A stretch of DNA of 64,000 nt from Thioalkalivibrio thiocyanodenitrificans ARhD 1 (GCF_000378965.1 NZ_KB900536.1:569583-633582), one strand, 5' to 3'. Positions 34,396 to 43,557 are shown, numbered from the stretch's first letter. Notes: generated by a model from the sequence alone, not told the origin. Numbers and translations: made by a program.

Positions 34396-35750
34396 ACAAG
34401 CCTTTGTGGATTGCCGGCGCCGTACTCGCGTCCGTCTGGCTGGCCGGCTGCAACAGCAGTTCGTCCAGTGATCGTGCCGATGCTTCTCCCCCGCAGCTGC
34501 GGGTACTGCACGCCTCGCCGGACGCCCCCAATGTCAATGTGCGCGTCAACGGCAGCACCGTGCTCGAAGATGTGCCGTACAAGACGGGCTCCGGCTACCT
34601 GGCACTCGAAACCGCAGCCATTGAAGTCGCGGTGGATGCACGCCTGCCGGGCGGCACCACCGCGACCGTCATCGGTCCGGTGCAGCTGGATGTGAGCGCG
34701 GACGCGCCAGCCACGGTGGTCGCATTCGGGCCGGTGGCGGATCTGGGGCCGCTGGTGGTGACCGCTTCCGGTGACCCGGTGGAACCCGGCCAGGCCAGGG
34801 TCCAGGTGCTCCATGCCGCGGCCGACGCGCCGGACGTGGATGTTTACGTGGTGGAACCCGGCACCGGCGATCCGCTCGGACTGGCGCCGCTCGGCGGTTT
34901 TGCCGCGGGTGAGATCCTCGGTCCGGTCAGTGTTCCGGCCGGGGAGTACCGCATTCTGGTGACGCCGGCAGGCAGTGCGGCTCCCGTGGTCTTCGACTCG
35001 GGGCCGATCAGTCTGGCGGACGGCGCGGACCTGCTGCTCGCGGCCGTATCCAATACCGGGCCGGGTGCCGCCCCGATCAGCCTGGTCGGACTGGATGGTA
35101 CCGGGTCGTTCGAGATCCTCGACACCGGCACCCCTGCCAGCCTGCGCGTGGTGCATGCCTCGCCGGATGCACCCGCGGTGGATGTGGTGGTCAACAACCA
35201 GTTCGCCAGTCCGTTGGTTGCCGGTCTCGCTTTCCCCGGTGCCACCGGTTATCTCGATCCGGCGCCGGGCGACTACAACGTGAAAGTGGGTCCCACCGGC
35301 CAGGTCGCCGCTGTCACCGTGATCGACGCCGATCTGTCACTGGCCGCCGGACAGAGCTATACCGTGATCGCCGCCGGTCCGCTCGCTGCCATTGAACCGC
35401 TGGTGCTCACCGATGACCGCCGCGCCATTGCCACGGAAGCCCGTGTCCGCCTGGTGCACGGCTCGCCCTCGGCCGGCCCCGTCGACATCTACGTCACCGC
35501 CCCGGGGACCGATCTGGCCGGCGCTGATCCCGCCTTCGCGGATGTGCCGTTCAAGGCCGAGACCGGCTACGTGGCGCTGACCGCGGGCGACTACGAGATC
35601 TCGGTCACCCCGGCAGGCGACAAGACGGTCGCGATCGGCCCGGTCACGGTTTCGCTTGAGGCCGGACACATCTACGGTGCGATCGCCCGTGACGCCGCCG
35701 GTGGCGGGGGGCCGCTGGGCCTGATCCTGCTCGACGGTTTCGCGCCGTAA
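34392..35750 (+). CDS. DUF4397 repeat lipoprotein
   Basis: 452 aa. Lipoprotein signal with lipobox LAGC (Cys at about 21), followed by a Ser-rich linker. Four DUF4397-like repeats follow, each opening with a version of (L/V)RVLHASPDAPxVDVxV (near residues 36, 135, 250 and 345), each about 100 aa. Such beta-rich repeats are extracellular or periplasmic and often cell-surface associated; function is not established. AGGAG lies 8 bp before the ATG. It is transcribed away from the CarH-like regulator and may be its target. Confidence 0.88.
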   Translation: MNKPLWIAGAVLASVWLAGCNSSSSSDRADASPPQLRVLHASPDAPNVNVRVNGSTVLEDVPYKTGSGYLALETAAIEVAVDARLPGGTTATVIGPVQLDVSADAPATVVAFGPVADLGPLVVTASGDPVEPGQARVQVLHAAADAPDVDVYVVEPGTGDPLGLAPLGGFAAGEILGPVSVPAGEYRILVTPAGSAAPVVFDSGPISLADGADLLLAAVSNTGPGAAPISLVGLDGTGSFEILDTGTPASLRVVHASPDAPAVDVVVNNQFASPLVAGLAFPGATGYLDPAPGDYNVKVGPTGQVAAVTVIDADLSLAAGQSYTVIAAGPLAAIEPLVLTDDRRAIATEARVRLVHGSPSAGPVDIYVTAPGTDLAGADPAFADVPFKAETGYVALTAGDYEISVTPAGDKTVAIGPVTVSLEAGHIYGAIARDAAGGGGPLGLILLDGFAP

Positions 35751-35792
35751 CCCCCCGGTCATCCTCGCGGCGGTGCACCGCCCACCGATTCT

Positions 35793-35821
35793 GTCGAGCC
35801 CGGCCTTGTGTCGGGCTCGAC
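35793..35821 (+). terminator. Stem-loop after the DUF4397 gene, probable terminator
   Basis: A perfect 10-bp stem GTCGAGCCCG / CGGGCTCGAC around a 9-nt loop, 42 bp after the stop. No clear T-run follows. The rest of the 353-bp gap to the MFS gene shows no gene. Confidence 0.6.
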
Positions 35822-36104
35822 GGTTCCGGCTGATCCAGCGCGGCTTCGGTTCACGATATGGTGTCGGTCGGTGGATCCGGGGCTTCGACGGGGCCAAGGC
35901 CGAATTCTTGCGAGGGCGCCGCGATGACTGTCGCTTGTGGTGGCCGGGTTGGCGGGTGTTGTTCCGTTGGTGAAGGGGAAAGGGCTGGTGTCCGGAGCAT
36001 GATTCGGTGGGCAGGGGCTGCTCATTGCCCCGTTCTCTACTGTTCCGGTCCGGAAAGGATCTGTGCATACGCTCCGGACACGCCCATCGTTTCCGTCAGT
36101 GATT

Positions 36105-37370
36105 TCAGGTGGCCATCCGGACCTGGACGAAGCCGCGTTTGGGCAACCGCGCGCACACGGCCGCTGCGACGATCAGAATGACGCCGGACGAACCGAAGGC
36201 GACCCAGTGGGTGCCAAAGGTTTCGTAGCCCCAGCCCCCCAGCCAGGAACTGATCATGGCGCCGATCTGGTGCCCCAGGAATGTCCAGCCGTAGAGCAGG
36301 CCGACGATGCGGACCCCGTACACGTCGGCCAGGATGGCCGAGGACAGCGCGATGCTGCCCGCCCAGACGATCCCGCCGATGGCCGCCACCAGGTATAACT
36401 CCCACACCGCCGCCACCAGCAGAAGGCCAAAGAAACCCAGCCCGCGGATGAGATAGATCATGGCGAGCAGGTCTTTTCGCTGGAGGATATCCGAGAGACG
36501 GCCAAGCACCAGGGTGCTGGGGATGGCCACCAGTCCGATCAGGCCGATGCCGTAGGCGGCGGTCATCGGATCGAAGCCGTGGTCCACCAGCATGGGCACA
36601 CCGTGGGCGCCGAGCAGGTTCATGCTGTAACCGCAGGCGAACAGACCGATGGCCACCTGCCAGAAGGGTCGCGTGCGCACCGCTTCACGCCATGTGAGGT
36701 CGTAGACCTCGATCGGCGGCGGGACCGGTCTTGCCGGCCGGCCCTCGCCGTGCGCCTGTTCCGGTAACAGGTCCGTATGCTCGGGCGCCTGATCACGGAT
36801 GACCAGAAAGGTGATGGGCACGACCAGTACCACGAACAGCACGGAGAAACCGAGCAGGGTGTTCTGCCAGCCCACGTGCTGAATGAACCAGGACAGCGCC
36901 GGGGTGAGGATGGCGATGCCGACCATGGCACCGGTGGACAGAAAGAAAAGTGCCATGCCGCGTCTGCGGGTGAACCACCGGCTGATGACCGGCGTGAGTG
37001 CAACCGGACTGGTGAAGGAGAATCCCAGCGACATCAGCACGCCATAGGCCAGAAAGAAGGTGAAGGGATGCCGGGCGGTGACGGTCCAGATGATGGACGC
37101 AACCACGATCACCGTGCCCAGCAACAGCACGAACCGGGTGCCCCGGGTACCCGCCAGATGACCCGCAATGGGCATGCCCAGCCCATAGCAGAGCATGCCG
37201 ATGGCCACGATCCCGGCCAGCATGCTGCGGCTCATCTGCAGATCCTCGGCCATGGGGATGAAGAACGGGCCGATGCCCATGCGCATCCCTACGGTCAGCA
37301 GGGTGATGAGGGTGGCGGCTGCAACGATGTTCCAGCCGAAATACCAGTTCCCGGGGATGGTTCCTTGCAT
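36105..37370 (-). CDS. MFS transporter (oxalate/formate-antiporter/monocarboxylate type)
   Basis: 421 aa from the ATG at 37370. Twelve predicted helices with a hydrophilic central loop (VIRDQAPEHTDLLPEQ to PPIEVYDLTW). The MFS loop motif between helices 2 and 3 is GLGMPIAGHLAGTRGTRFVLL; RWFTRRRGMAL follows helix 4. This pattern fits the monocarboxylate/OFA-like MFS group; the substrate is not predictable. Its last 68 codons and about 54 bp downstream are duplicated as a fragment at 32635-32892. Confidence 0.85.
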   Translation of the reverse strand: MQGTIPGNWYFGWNIVAAATLITLLTVGMRMGIGPFFIPMAEDLQMSRSMLAGIVAIGMLCYGLGMPIAGHLAGTRGTRFVLLLGTVIVVASIIWTVTARHPFTFFLAYGVLMSLGFSFTSPVALTPVISRWFTRRRGMALFFLSTGAMVGIAILTPALSWFIQHVGWQNTLLGFSVLFVVLVVPITFLVIRDQAPEHTDLLPEQAHGEGRPARPVPPPIEVYDLTWREAVRTRPFWQVAIGLFACGYSMNLLGAHGVPMLVDHGFDPMTAAYGIGLIGLVAIPSTLVLGRLSDILQRKDLLAMIYLIRGLGFFGLLLVAAVWELYLVAAIGGIVWAGSIALSSAILADVYGVRIVGLLYGWTFLGHQIGAMISSWLGGWGYETFGTHWVAFGSSGVILIVAAAVCARLPKRGFVQVRMAT

Positions 37371-37662
37371 GTCCTGGCTCTCGGTCAACAAACAGCGGGA
37401 TCGGGTCCCGCGCCTGAACCCCGGATTTGCGGAGGAGCGGCACAACGCAGGACCCGATTCCGGGCACAGCGGGGGATTATGCCAAGTTCAAGGGGAAATG
37501 AGGACCGTCCGTGGGGCGCAAGGAGACCTTGGCGTCAGGCCCCGTCCGAAGCGCGTTCAGACAATGCCGTGCCGTCGAAGTGCACGGCATGAAGCCACAC
37601 ACGGGAGGGGGGTTCCCGCCACGACACCCGTTGCGTCCGGATCCTGTCCACCGGCCCCGGGT

Positions 37663-38439
37663 TCACTGCAGATATCGTTGAACGATCGCATCCACCGTGC
37701 CGTCGGCCAGCAGCGCGTCCAGCGCGTCCTGCAGCCGGGCAATCAGCGCGGGATCCGTGTCCCTGTGACAGGCATAGCCCATGTGACCTTCCCGCAGGGT
37801 GAGCACGGGTTCATAGAGGCTGGCGTCGATGCCTTCCTGTGCCATAACCCAACTGGCGGTGACGTGGTTGTAGGAGATGGCGTCGAAGCGCGCCCCCTGG
37901 AGCATGCGCATGAGAATGCGGGCCGAATCGGTGCGCACGACGGTTCCCTCGAAGCCTTTCTCCATGAGGGACTGTTCACCGATGTCGTCGCGCACCACGC
38001 CGATCCGGTAAGGGGTGAGCCCCTCCATGCCGTCCACATTCAGGCCCTGGCCCCTGGCCGCGATAATGCTCACGTTCGAGTCGATCAGCGGTTCGACGAA
38101 CACGAACAGATCCCGGCGCGCGTCGGTCACGGTGGCAGCGAACAGGCAGGTACCGGGCTGTTCCTGGGCAATGCGATAACCCCGCGCCCAGGGCAGGACC
38201 TGGATGTCGGCGGGTGTACGGGCGACCCCCAAGCGTTCCCAGACCTTCACCAGGACGTCCACGGCGATGCCGGTGGCGACGCCATCCTCGGAGTAGTTGT
38301 AGGGCGCGAATTCCTCGGTGATCCAGTGCAGCCCGTTCAGGGCCTGGGTCTGGCCCGCGGCGAATCCGGTTGTCATCAGCACGAGACCCGCCAGCCAGCG
38401 GTTGATCAGGCGCGGCGCGGCGCGGTGTGCTGTGTGCAT
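37663..38439 (-). CDS. Periplasmic solute-binding protein, SBP_bac_3 type (paralog 1)
   Basis: 258 aa from the ATG at 38439, giving a signal peptide (NRWLAGLVLMTTGFAAGQTQA). The mature start LHWITEEFAPYNYSEDGVATGIAVDVLVKVWERLG is the family-3 binding protein pattern, with the ligand-loop region RTDSARILMRMLQGARFDAISYN. No ABC permease or ATPase is nearby. It is a tandem paralog of the next gene (218 bp apart) and ends with the shared GTVDAIVQRYLQ. It is the last of a co-directional set with the signalling genes at 39487-42856. Ligand unknown. Confidence 0.85.
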   Translation of the reverse strand: MHTAHRAAPRLINRWLAGLVLMTTGFAAGQTQALNGLHWITEEFAPYNYSEDGVATGIAVDVLVKVWERLGVARTPADIQVLPWARGYRIAQEQPGTCLFAATVTDARRDLFVFVEPLIDSNVSIIAARGQGLNVDGMEGLTPYRIGVVRDDIGEQSLMEKGFEGTVVRTDSARILMRMLQGARFDAISYNHVTASWVMAQEGIDASLYEPVLTLREGHMGYACHRDTDPALIARLQDALDALLADGTVDAIVQRYLQ

Positions 38440-38657
38440 GGTGTTTCCCCCGAAAGTGACGGTGAACGGGTTTCTGGTCCGCCATGACAAATCCTTGCGG
38501 ACGTCATGGGGTCTCCCGGAAAGATTATGCCAAGGAGACGCAGGCAAGGGGACTGTTTTCGCGGCGAGGGGCAGGTGCAGGCAATGGGCATCGATGCCAC
38601 GCGGACCCGGGAGAGCGGCCCGGCGCATGCGTTCCCGGCTCCCCGGTCAGCGCCGGA

Positions 38658-39452
38658 TCACTGCAGATAGCCCTGGATAATGGCATCCACCGTGCCGTCC
38701 TCGATCAACGCGTCCAGTGCTGCCTGGAGTTGCGCAATCAACGCGGCATCGATGTCCCTGTGACAGGCGTAGCCCATGTGGCCTTCCTGCAGGGTGAGTA
38801 CAGGCTCGTAGAGTTCCGGATCAATGCCCTCCTGAAGCATCGTCCAGTCCGCCACCCGGATGTTGTACGCGGCACCGTCAAAGCGCTGGCCCTGGAGCAT
38901 CCGCATGAGGATACGGGCCGAATCCGTGCGCACGTAAATGCCGGAGAACCCGCCTTCCTGAAGCAACTGGTCGCCGATATCTTCACGCACCACACCGATG
39001 CTGTAGGGTTCGAGATCCCGCACGCTGTCTGCCTTGAGGTTGTGTGAGCGGGCGGCGATCACACTGACGTTGGCGTCGAGGATCGGCTCGATGAACTGAA
39101 ACTGCTCCCGGCGCGTGTCGGTCACGGTGGTGGAGAAGAGGCAGGTGTCCGGCTGATCCAGCGCCATCCGGTAGCCCCGTGCCCAGGGCAGGCTCTGTAT
39201 GTCCGCCGCGGTCTTGTCCACGCCCAGACGCTCCCACATCCTGACAAGGATATCCACGGCGAGCCCGGTGACGACACCATCCTGCGTGAAGTTGTAGGGA
39301 GCGTATTCTTCCGTGATCCAGCGCAGCTCGTTGAGGTCACGGGGTGCGGACTGGGCCTGGGCATGCGCGGCCACGAGACCGGCGACAAGCAGGGCAAGAC
39401 CCGCCATGCATCGGCTGAACAGGTATGAGTTGCGGGCACTGCCTGGGCGCAT
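38658..39452 (-). CDS. Periplasmic solute-binding protein, SBP_bac_3 type (paralog 2)
   Basis: 264 aa from the ATG at 39452 with GGGGAGAG 8 bp upstream; a TTG further upstream is less likely. Signal peptide SRCMAGLALLVAGLVAAHAQA. It is close to paralog 1 over the whole length (WITEEYAPYNFTQDGVVTGLAVDILV, RTDSARILMRMLQGQRFDGAAYN, EGHMGYACHRDID). It begins only 34 bp after the phosphatase stop on the same strand, so it should share that transcript. Possibly a periplasmic sensor subunit rather than a transport component. Confidence 0.86.
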   Translation of the reverse strand: MRPGSARNSYLFSRCMAGLALLVAGLVAAHAQAQSAPRDLNELRWITEEYAPYNFTQDGVVTGLAVDILVRMWERLGVDKTAADIQSLPWARGYRMALDQPDTCLFSTTVTDTRREQFQFIEPILDANVSVIAARSHNLKADSVRDLEPYSIGVVREDIGDQLLQEGGFSGIYVRTDSARILMRMLQGQRFDGAAYNIRVADWTMLQEGIDPELYEPVLTLQEGHMGYACHRDIDAALIAQLQAALDALIEDGTVDAIIQGYLQ

Positions 39453-39486
39453 GATCGTTCTCTCCCCGGGTGTCAACGGTCAAGAC

Positions 39487-41040
39487 TCATTTCTGCTTGA
39501 GAATGACCAGTGTCAGGTCGTCGTACAGGGTTTGGGTGCCGATGTGGCGTTTCACATCGTTGATGATGGAATCCTTGATGGCCTCGGCCGATTCATCGCG
39601 ATGGGTCGCGATGATTTCCCTGAAGCGTTCGTCGCCGTAGAGACGATGGTCCTCGTCCGCGGCCTCGGTGATGCCGTCGGTGTACAGCACCACCACATCG
39701 CCCGGATGCAGGTCCACGTCGATCTGCGCAACGAAATGCGCCATTTCCTCCACCAGGCCGATGGGGAAACCGAGGTCGTCGGTGTCCACCACCTCCATGC
39801 GTCCGTCCCGGCGCGCGATGATCACGGATTCGTGCTGGCCGCTGATGCGCAGGTGGCCCGTTGTGCCGGGACGATCCGGATCGCTCACATGCCGGTAATC
39901 CAGCAGGGCGAGGGTCAGGTTCTTGCCGCAGCCCATGCGCTGCACGTTGTTGTAGATGGTGGTGTTGAGCACGTCCATGACCCGCACCATGTCCTGCTCA
40001 CGGCTGGTGAGCAGGGTGCGCACTGCGCTCTGGGTCATGAGCATGACCACGCCGCTCTCCAGGCCGTGACCGGTGACGTCGCCGATGCCGATGCGCACGC
40101 CTCCGTCATGACTCAGGATGTCGTAGTAATCCCCCCCCACTTCGTGGGCAGCCTCCATGTGCGTGGCGATATCCAGGCTCTCGATGGCGTCCAGTTCGGC
40201 GCGCGAAGGAAGCAGGATCTGCTGGATGCGTCGGGAGACGTCCAGTTCCGCGCCCAGGCGGGTGTTTTCGTCTCGGGCGCGGTCGCGCTGCTCCAGTCCC
40301 TGCTGGAAGGCTTGCATGAGATTGTCGAGACTCTGCACGATCTGGCCCAGTTCATCGCGCTCATGGCGCGGGAAACGCGGCCGCGGCCAATCCCCGGGCC
40401 GGGCCGGATCGATGCGGGTGATGGCGGTGTGAAGTCCAAGCAGGGGACGCGTGATCATGAAGTAGAAGATCAGTACCACCAGCGCCGAGATCACCAGCGC
40501 CTTGACCAGTCCCACCGAAAAGATCACCAGCCCGCGTTCAGTGAAGCGCGCCGCGATCTCGCCGGCAGCCAGCCGAACCTCCAGCGCCCCCACGTGCTGG
40601 GCCGCTGCCTCCACCGGACCATGGTGCAGCTCGGTGGTGTATTCGGTGATATCTCCGAACAGCGTCCCGACCAGGGCGCTGGCGGGCGCGACGTCCTCCC
40701 GGTCCCGGCGCACGATGGTCCCGCCGAAGTTGTCGCGGATCACCACCGACTCCATCTCCCGGTGGGCGAACAGGCCGTCGACAACCTGTGTCGCGAGATC
40801 GTCATTGAACTGGAAGGCGGCCTCGGCGGCGGAGCCGCGCACCAGTTCCAGGCTCCGCCAGGTATGCTCCTGGATCTCCCCGCGCATGGAACGCCAGTCG
40901 GCGCCGAGCTCCACGGCACCGCCCAGCAGCCCGAGGAATGCAACAATGAGCAAAGTGACGGCAGCCTGACGGAAGGTCAGGCTGGCTGTGAACGGAATGG
41001 ATCTGTCGCCCTTTTCGGTGCCCGTCCGCGGTTGAGTCAC
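39487..41040 (-). CDS. Membrane PP2C-type serine phosphatase (RsbU/SiaA-like)
   Basis: 517 aa. Transmembrane helices at about 24-44 and 172-196 enclose a periplasmic sensor domain. A HAMP-like linker (about 197-255) and coiled coil lead into the SpoIIE/PP2C domain (about 270-515), with EVGGDYYDILSHDGGVRIGIGDVTGHG (metal Asps), DVVVLYTDGITEA and YDDLTLVILK. Such enzymes dephosphorylate STAS-domain partner-switch proteins; the STAS gene is 19 bp upstream on the same strand. It resembles SiaA of Pseudomonas in architecture and neighbours. Confidence 0.92.
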   Translation of the reverse strand: MTQPRTGTEKGDRSIPFTASLTFRQAAVTLLIVAFLGLLGGAVELGADWRSMRGEIQEHTWRSLELVRGSAAEAAFQFNDDLATQVVDGLFAHREMESVVIRDNFGGTIVRRDREDVAPASALVGTLFGDITEYTTELHHGPVEAAAQHVGALEVRLAAGEIAARFTERGLVIFSVGLVKALVISALVVLIFYFMITRPLLGLHTAITRIDPARPGDWPRPRFPRHERDELGQIVQSLDNLMQAFQQGLEQRDRARDENTRLGAELDVSRRIQQILLPSRAELDAIESLDIATHMEAAHEVGGDYYDILSHDGGVRIGIGDVTGHGLESGVVMLMTQSAVRTLLTSREQDMVRVMDVLNTTIYNNVQRMGCGKNLTLALLDYRHVSDPDRPGTTGHLRISGQHESVIIARRDGRMEVVDTDDLGFPIGLVEEMAHFVAQIDVDLHPGDVVVLYTDGITEAADEDHRLYGDERFREIIATHRDESAEAIKDSIINDVKRHIGTQTLYDDLTLVILKQK

Positions 41041-41059
41041 AAGGAATCCTTGATCGCTG

Positions 41060-41422
41060 TCACTCGAAAGTCAGTTCAAGCGCCGGCATGAGCCGTTTCA
41101 GGTTCTTGAGCGACTTGCCTTGCCATGCGATGGCCTCGGAGCCGCGAATGGCCAGCGCGCAATGCTGGCGATTGCGGGCGCTGATCACGAACTTGGACAG
41201 GGTCGCGATACCGGAACTGTTGAGGAATTCCAGTTCGGTAAGGTCGATGGTCAGTTCCGTACGGTCATCCAGTGCGTCTTCCAGCAGTTGGGAGAGCGGG
41301 GCGTACTCGGCCAGTCCTCCCAGGCGCAAGGCGCCGATCAACCGAACACTGTCGGTCTCGGCATCCAGTTCGACTTTGTAACCCTCTCCGGAAAGAGACT
41401 GCATCAGATCTTGCTCCGTCAA
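41060..41422 (-). CDS. STAS-like anti-anti-sigma-type protein
   Basis: 120 aa. A single STAS-like fold with the phosphorylation region LEFLNSSGIATLSKFV; Ser70, just before Gly, is the expected phospho-site by comparison with SpoIIAA. It is probably the substrate switched by the adjacent phosphatase and the kinase-like protein upstream. Its start overlaps the stop of the HATPase-like gene (ATGA at 41419-41422), so the two are translationally coupled. Confidence 0.85.
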   Translation of the reverse strand: MTEQDLMQSLSGEGYKVELDAETDSVRLIGALRLGGLAEYAPLSQLLEDALDDRTELTIDLTELEFLNSSGIATLSKFVISARNRQHCALAIRGSEAIAWQGKSLKNLKRLMPALELTFE

Positions 41423-41991
41423 ATTTCCAGGATCACCTGGGTGGTGACCCGAAAGCCGTTATCGGCGATAGGCTCGAAGCGCCAGGCCAGCTCCGCCCCG
41501 TAATCATTGATCATGGTCAGATACCCCAGCCCCGCGCTGCCTTCGGAGGCCGCACCCTGTTCAAGCTGCTGCACAAACAACTCGCCCGGGTCCGAGGAGC
41601 CGAGCCGCTCGACGAACGCGCGAAATGCCTCCGTGGCCTCACGGCCGGTGCAATTGACCTGCTGGAATATGATCTCCTTCTGTTGGAGACACAGCCGCAT
41701 GGTGATCGGCTCGGGCAGGGAATCGTCGTGAAACTTCATCGCGTTCTCCAGGAGTTCGTTGGCGATAAAGCTCACGGCACCCCGGATCTCGCTCTGACGC
41801 TTTCGGGTAGCGGGATCATTCTCATCCAGAGGGAAAAAGGTGGTGACGTAGTCACCCAGAAAGTCGGCGGAAAGTCCGTTGTTGCGCCATCGCTGCTTGA
41901 GCGGCACCGATCCGGGCCAGAATGACAGGTCAAGTGACTCGGTGTTCCGATCGAACCGGATCTCCCTGATCTCCCCCTGATTCCCGTTCAT
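41419..41991 (-). CDS. HATPase-like regulator (SiaB/Slr1658-like)
   Basis: 190 aa from the ATG at 41991. The central VSFIANELLENAMKFHDDS matches the N-box of GHKL ATPases (E-x3-N). AGLGYLTMINDYGAELAWRF replaces the usual G-box, as in the Slr1658/SiaB-type group that acts as a partner-switch kinase. It is the probable antagonist of the phosphatase acting on the STAS protein. The start lies 62 bp inside the 3' end of the diguanylate cyclase gene, an unusually long overlap that implies tight coupling. Confidence 0.75.
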   Translation of the reverse strand: MNGNQGEIREIRFDRNTESLDLSFWPGSVPLKQRWRNNGLSADFLGDYVTTFFPLDENDPATRKRQSEIRGAVSFIANELLENAMKFHDDSLPEPITMRLCLQQKEIIFQQVNCTGREATEAFRAFVERLGSSDPGELFVQQLEQGAASEGSAGLGYLTMINDYGAELAWRFEPIADNGFRVTTQVILEI

Positions 41992-42856
41992 GAAGATTCT
42001 CCGACTCTGGATGATGTGTGCTGTTGACGATGCAATTTCGACCCTTCTGCTTGGCCAGATACAGGCGCCGGTCCACCTCGGCGAACAGCGTGCCTTCGTC
42101 GTCATTTTCCGGGATTATGGCCGCCACCCCCATACTCAGCGTAATCCGGCCCAGGGGGGAATCCTCATGCCGATGATTCAACTCGGCGAGCCTCCTCTGG
42201 ATACTGAATGCGACCTGCAGGGCGCCGCCTTCGTCAGTGTTCGGTAGAAGCAGGATGAACTCCTCTCCACCGTAGCGGGCGACCAGATCGCCTTCACGAT
42301 GCAGCAGGTCCTTGAGCAACTCCGATAGCTGTTTCAGGCATTCATCGCCCGCCTGGTGGCCATAGCGGTCATTGTAGGGCTTGAAGTTGTCCACGTCGCA
42401 CAGCAACATCGCGAGCCACTGACTCTGGCGCCGGGCCCGCGCCCATTCACGTTCCATCGCCTCGTCCAGCATGCGCCGATTGGCCAGCCCGGTCAGCGGA
42501 TCATGCCTGGCGGCGCTCTCCGATTCGATATAGCGCTGTAACCAGTGCAGGTCGATCTGGTCCGCGTGTTCGGTGATGGTCTGCAGAACCAGTTCCAGAT
42601 CGCGGCTCTTCTGGGTAATGGTGGTCACCAGATCGCGCAGTTGTTTCTCAATCAGCCGCCGCTCCCGCACTTCCCCCTGGAGCTGCCGGTTGGCCGTTTC
42701 GAGTTGGGATTCAATGGCATCGCCGTGTTCAACGGCGGTGGTCAGCGCAATCTCCAGGTCGTCCCGTTCCTGGCGCAAACGATCCACCGTCTCGCTCAGA
42801 TCGGCCAACGTCTGCTCGATATCAAGCACCTGGATGTAGGGCGTCTTGCCTGGCAT
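41930..42856 (-). CDS. Diguanylate cyclase (SiaD-like GGDEF protein)
   Basis: 308 aa, soluble. A long N-terminal coiled coil (about 10-100) leads into a GGDEF domain (about 115-280) with HDPLTGLANRR, DVDNFKPYND and the active site GGEEF at 196-200. The inhibitory I-site RxxD (R187, D190) lies exactly five residues before GGEEF, so it should be active and product-inhibited. The 3' end overlaps the HATPase-like gene by 62 bp. Together with the three genes downstream it makes a SiaABCD-like c-di-GMP module. Confidence 0.93.
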   Translation of the reverse strand: MPGKTPYIQVLDIEQTLADLSETVDRLRQERDDLEIALTTAVEHGDAIESQLETANRQLQGEVRERRLIEKQLRDLVTTITQKSRDLELVLQTITEHADQIDLHWLQRYIESESAARHDPLTGLANRRMLDEAMEREWARARRQSQWLAMLLCDVDNFKPYNDRYGHQAGDECLKQLSELLKDLLHREGDLVARYGGEEFILLLPNTDEGGALQVAFSIQRRLAELNHRHEDSPLGRITLSMGVAAIIPENDDEGTLFAEVDRRLYLAKQKGRNCIVNSTHHPESENLHERESGGDQGDPVRSEHRVT

Positions 42857-43088
42857 GAGTTCGCCGATGCTCCGTCAACCACCGCCCGCAGCGGTAAGCC
42901 ATTGAATCCAAGAGGTGATTGCTCCCACCCCGTCCGGAGAGGGTATCCCCAGTACGCTTGGATTGTCCACAAGAGGTCATCGCCACGCAAGCCGGACCCG
43001 GACGAACGGTGGTGATCCAGGCCATGGGGCCCGTGGCAACCGCCGGGGATCGATGCCCACGGCCGCAAAGCGGCCGGGCCGTATGGGA

Positions 43089-43469
43089 TCAAGGGGGGAA
43101 AGGCAGTACCAGCTTGGTACGTGCCACCGCGAGCATATAGAGGAATACACCGATGGCGGTGAACCAGACAATGGCCCTGGTCCCCGGGGACCGGGCAAGG
43201 CGGAATGCCGCCATACCCAGCAGAATGTAACAGACCAGCGCGATGAGCTTGGCAACGAGCCAGGGTTGCAGGTACTCGTGCATTCGCCAGAACCAGGCAA
43301 GCCAAAATCCCGTCAACAGCAGCACAGTGTCCACCACATGCGGAGCAATTCGGACGAACGGTCGTCTCACCAGCGGAGAATGACGCAGATGGAGAAGGCC
43401 CCGCAGCACGAAGCCGGCCAGGGACAGAAACGCCAGCGACATGTGAAGATGTTTGATGGTCAGGTACAT
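43089..43469 (-). CDS. SirB2-family membrane protein
   Basis: 126 aa with four hydrophobic helices. The N-terminus MYLTIKHLHMSLAFLSLAGFVLRG and PHVVDTVLLLTGFWLAW are the SirB family hallmarks; conserved His residues in both could bind heme or metal. The molecular role of the family is unclear. It appears monocistronic; the 232 bp toward the diguanylate cyclase gene show nothing recognisable. Confidence 0.9.
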   Translation of the reverse strand: MYLTIKHLHMSLAFLSLAGFVLRGLLHLRHSPLVRRPFVRIAPHVVDTVLLLTGFWLAWFWRMHEYLQPWLVAKLIALVCYILLGMAAFRLARSPGTRAIVWFTAIGVFLYMLAVARTKLVLPFPP

Positions 43470-43557
43470 GAGCGGTCGCGACCCGTCTCGATGCCGCGGC
43501 GGGCGAACGATAGTCGGGGTGCCGCGTCAGGGGAGGTGAGGCCCGTGGAACTTCGCC

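Noticed and set aside
39313-41091. Long plus-strand ORF (592 aa) over the phosphatase gene
   Set aside because: It is the antisense shadow of the PP2C gene at 39487-41040; codon composition (His, Val and Gln rich) is typical of a reverse frame in high-GC DNA.
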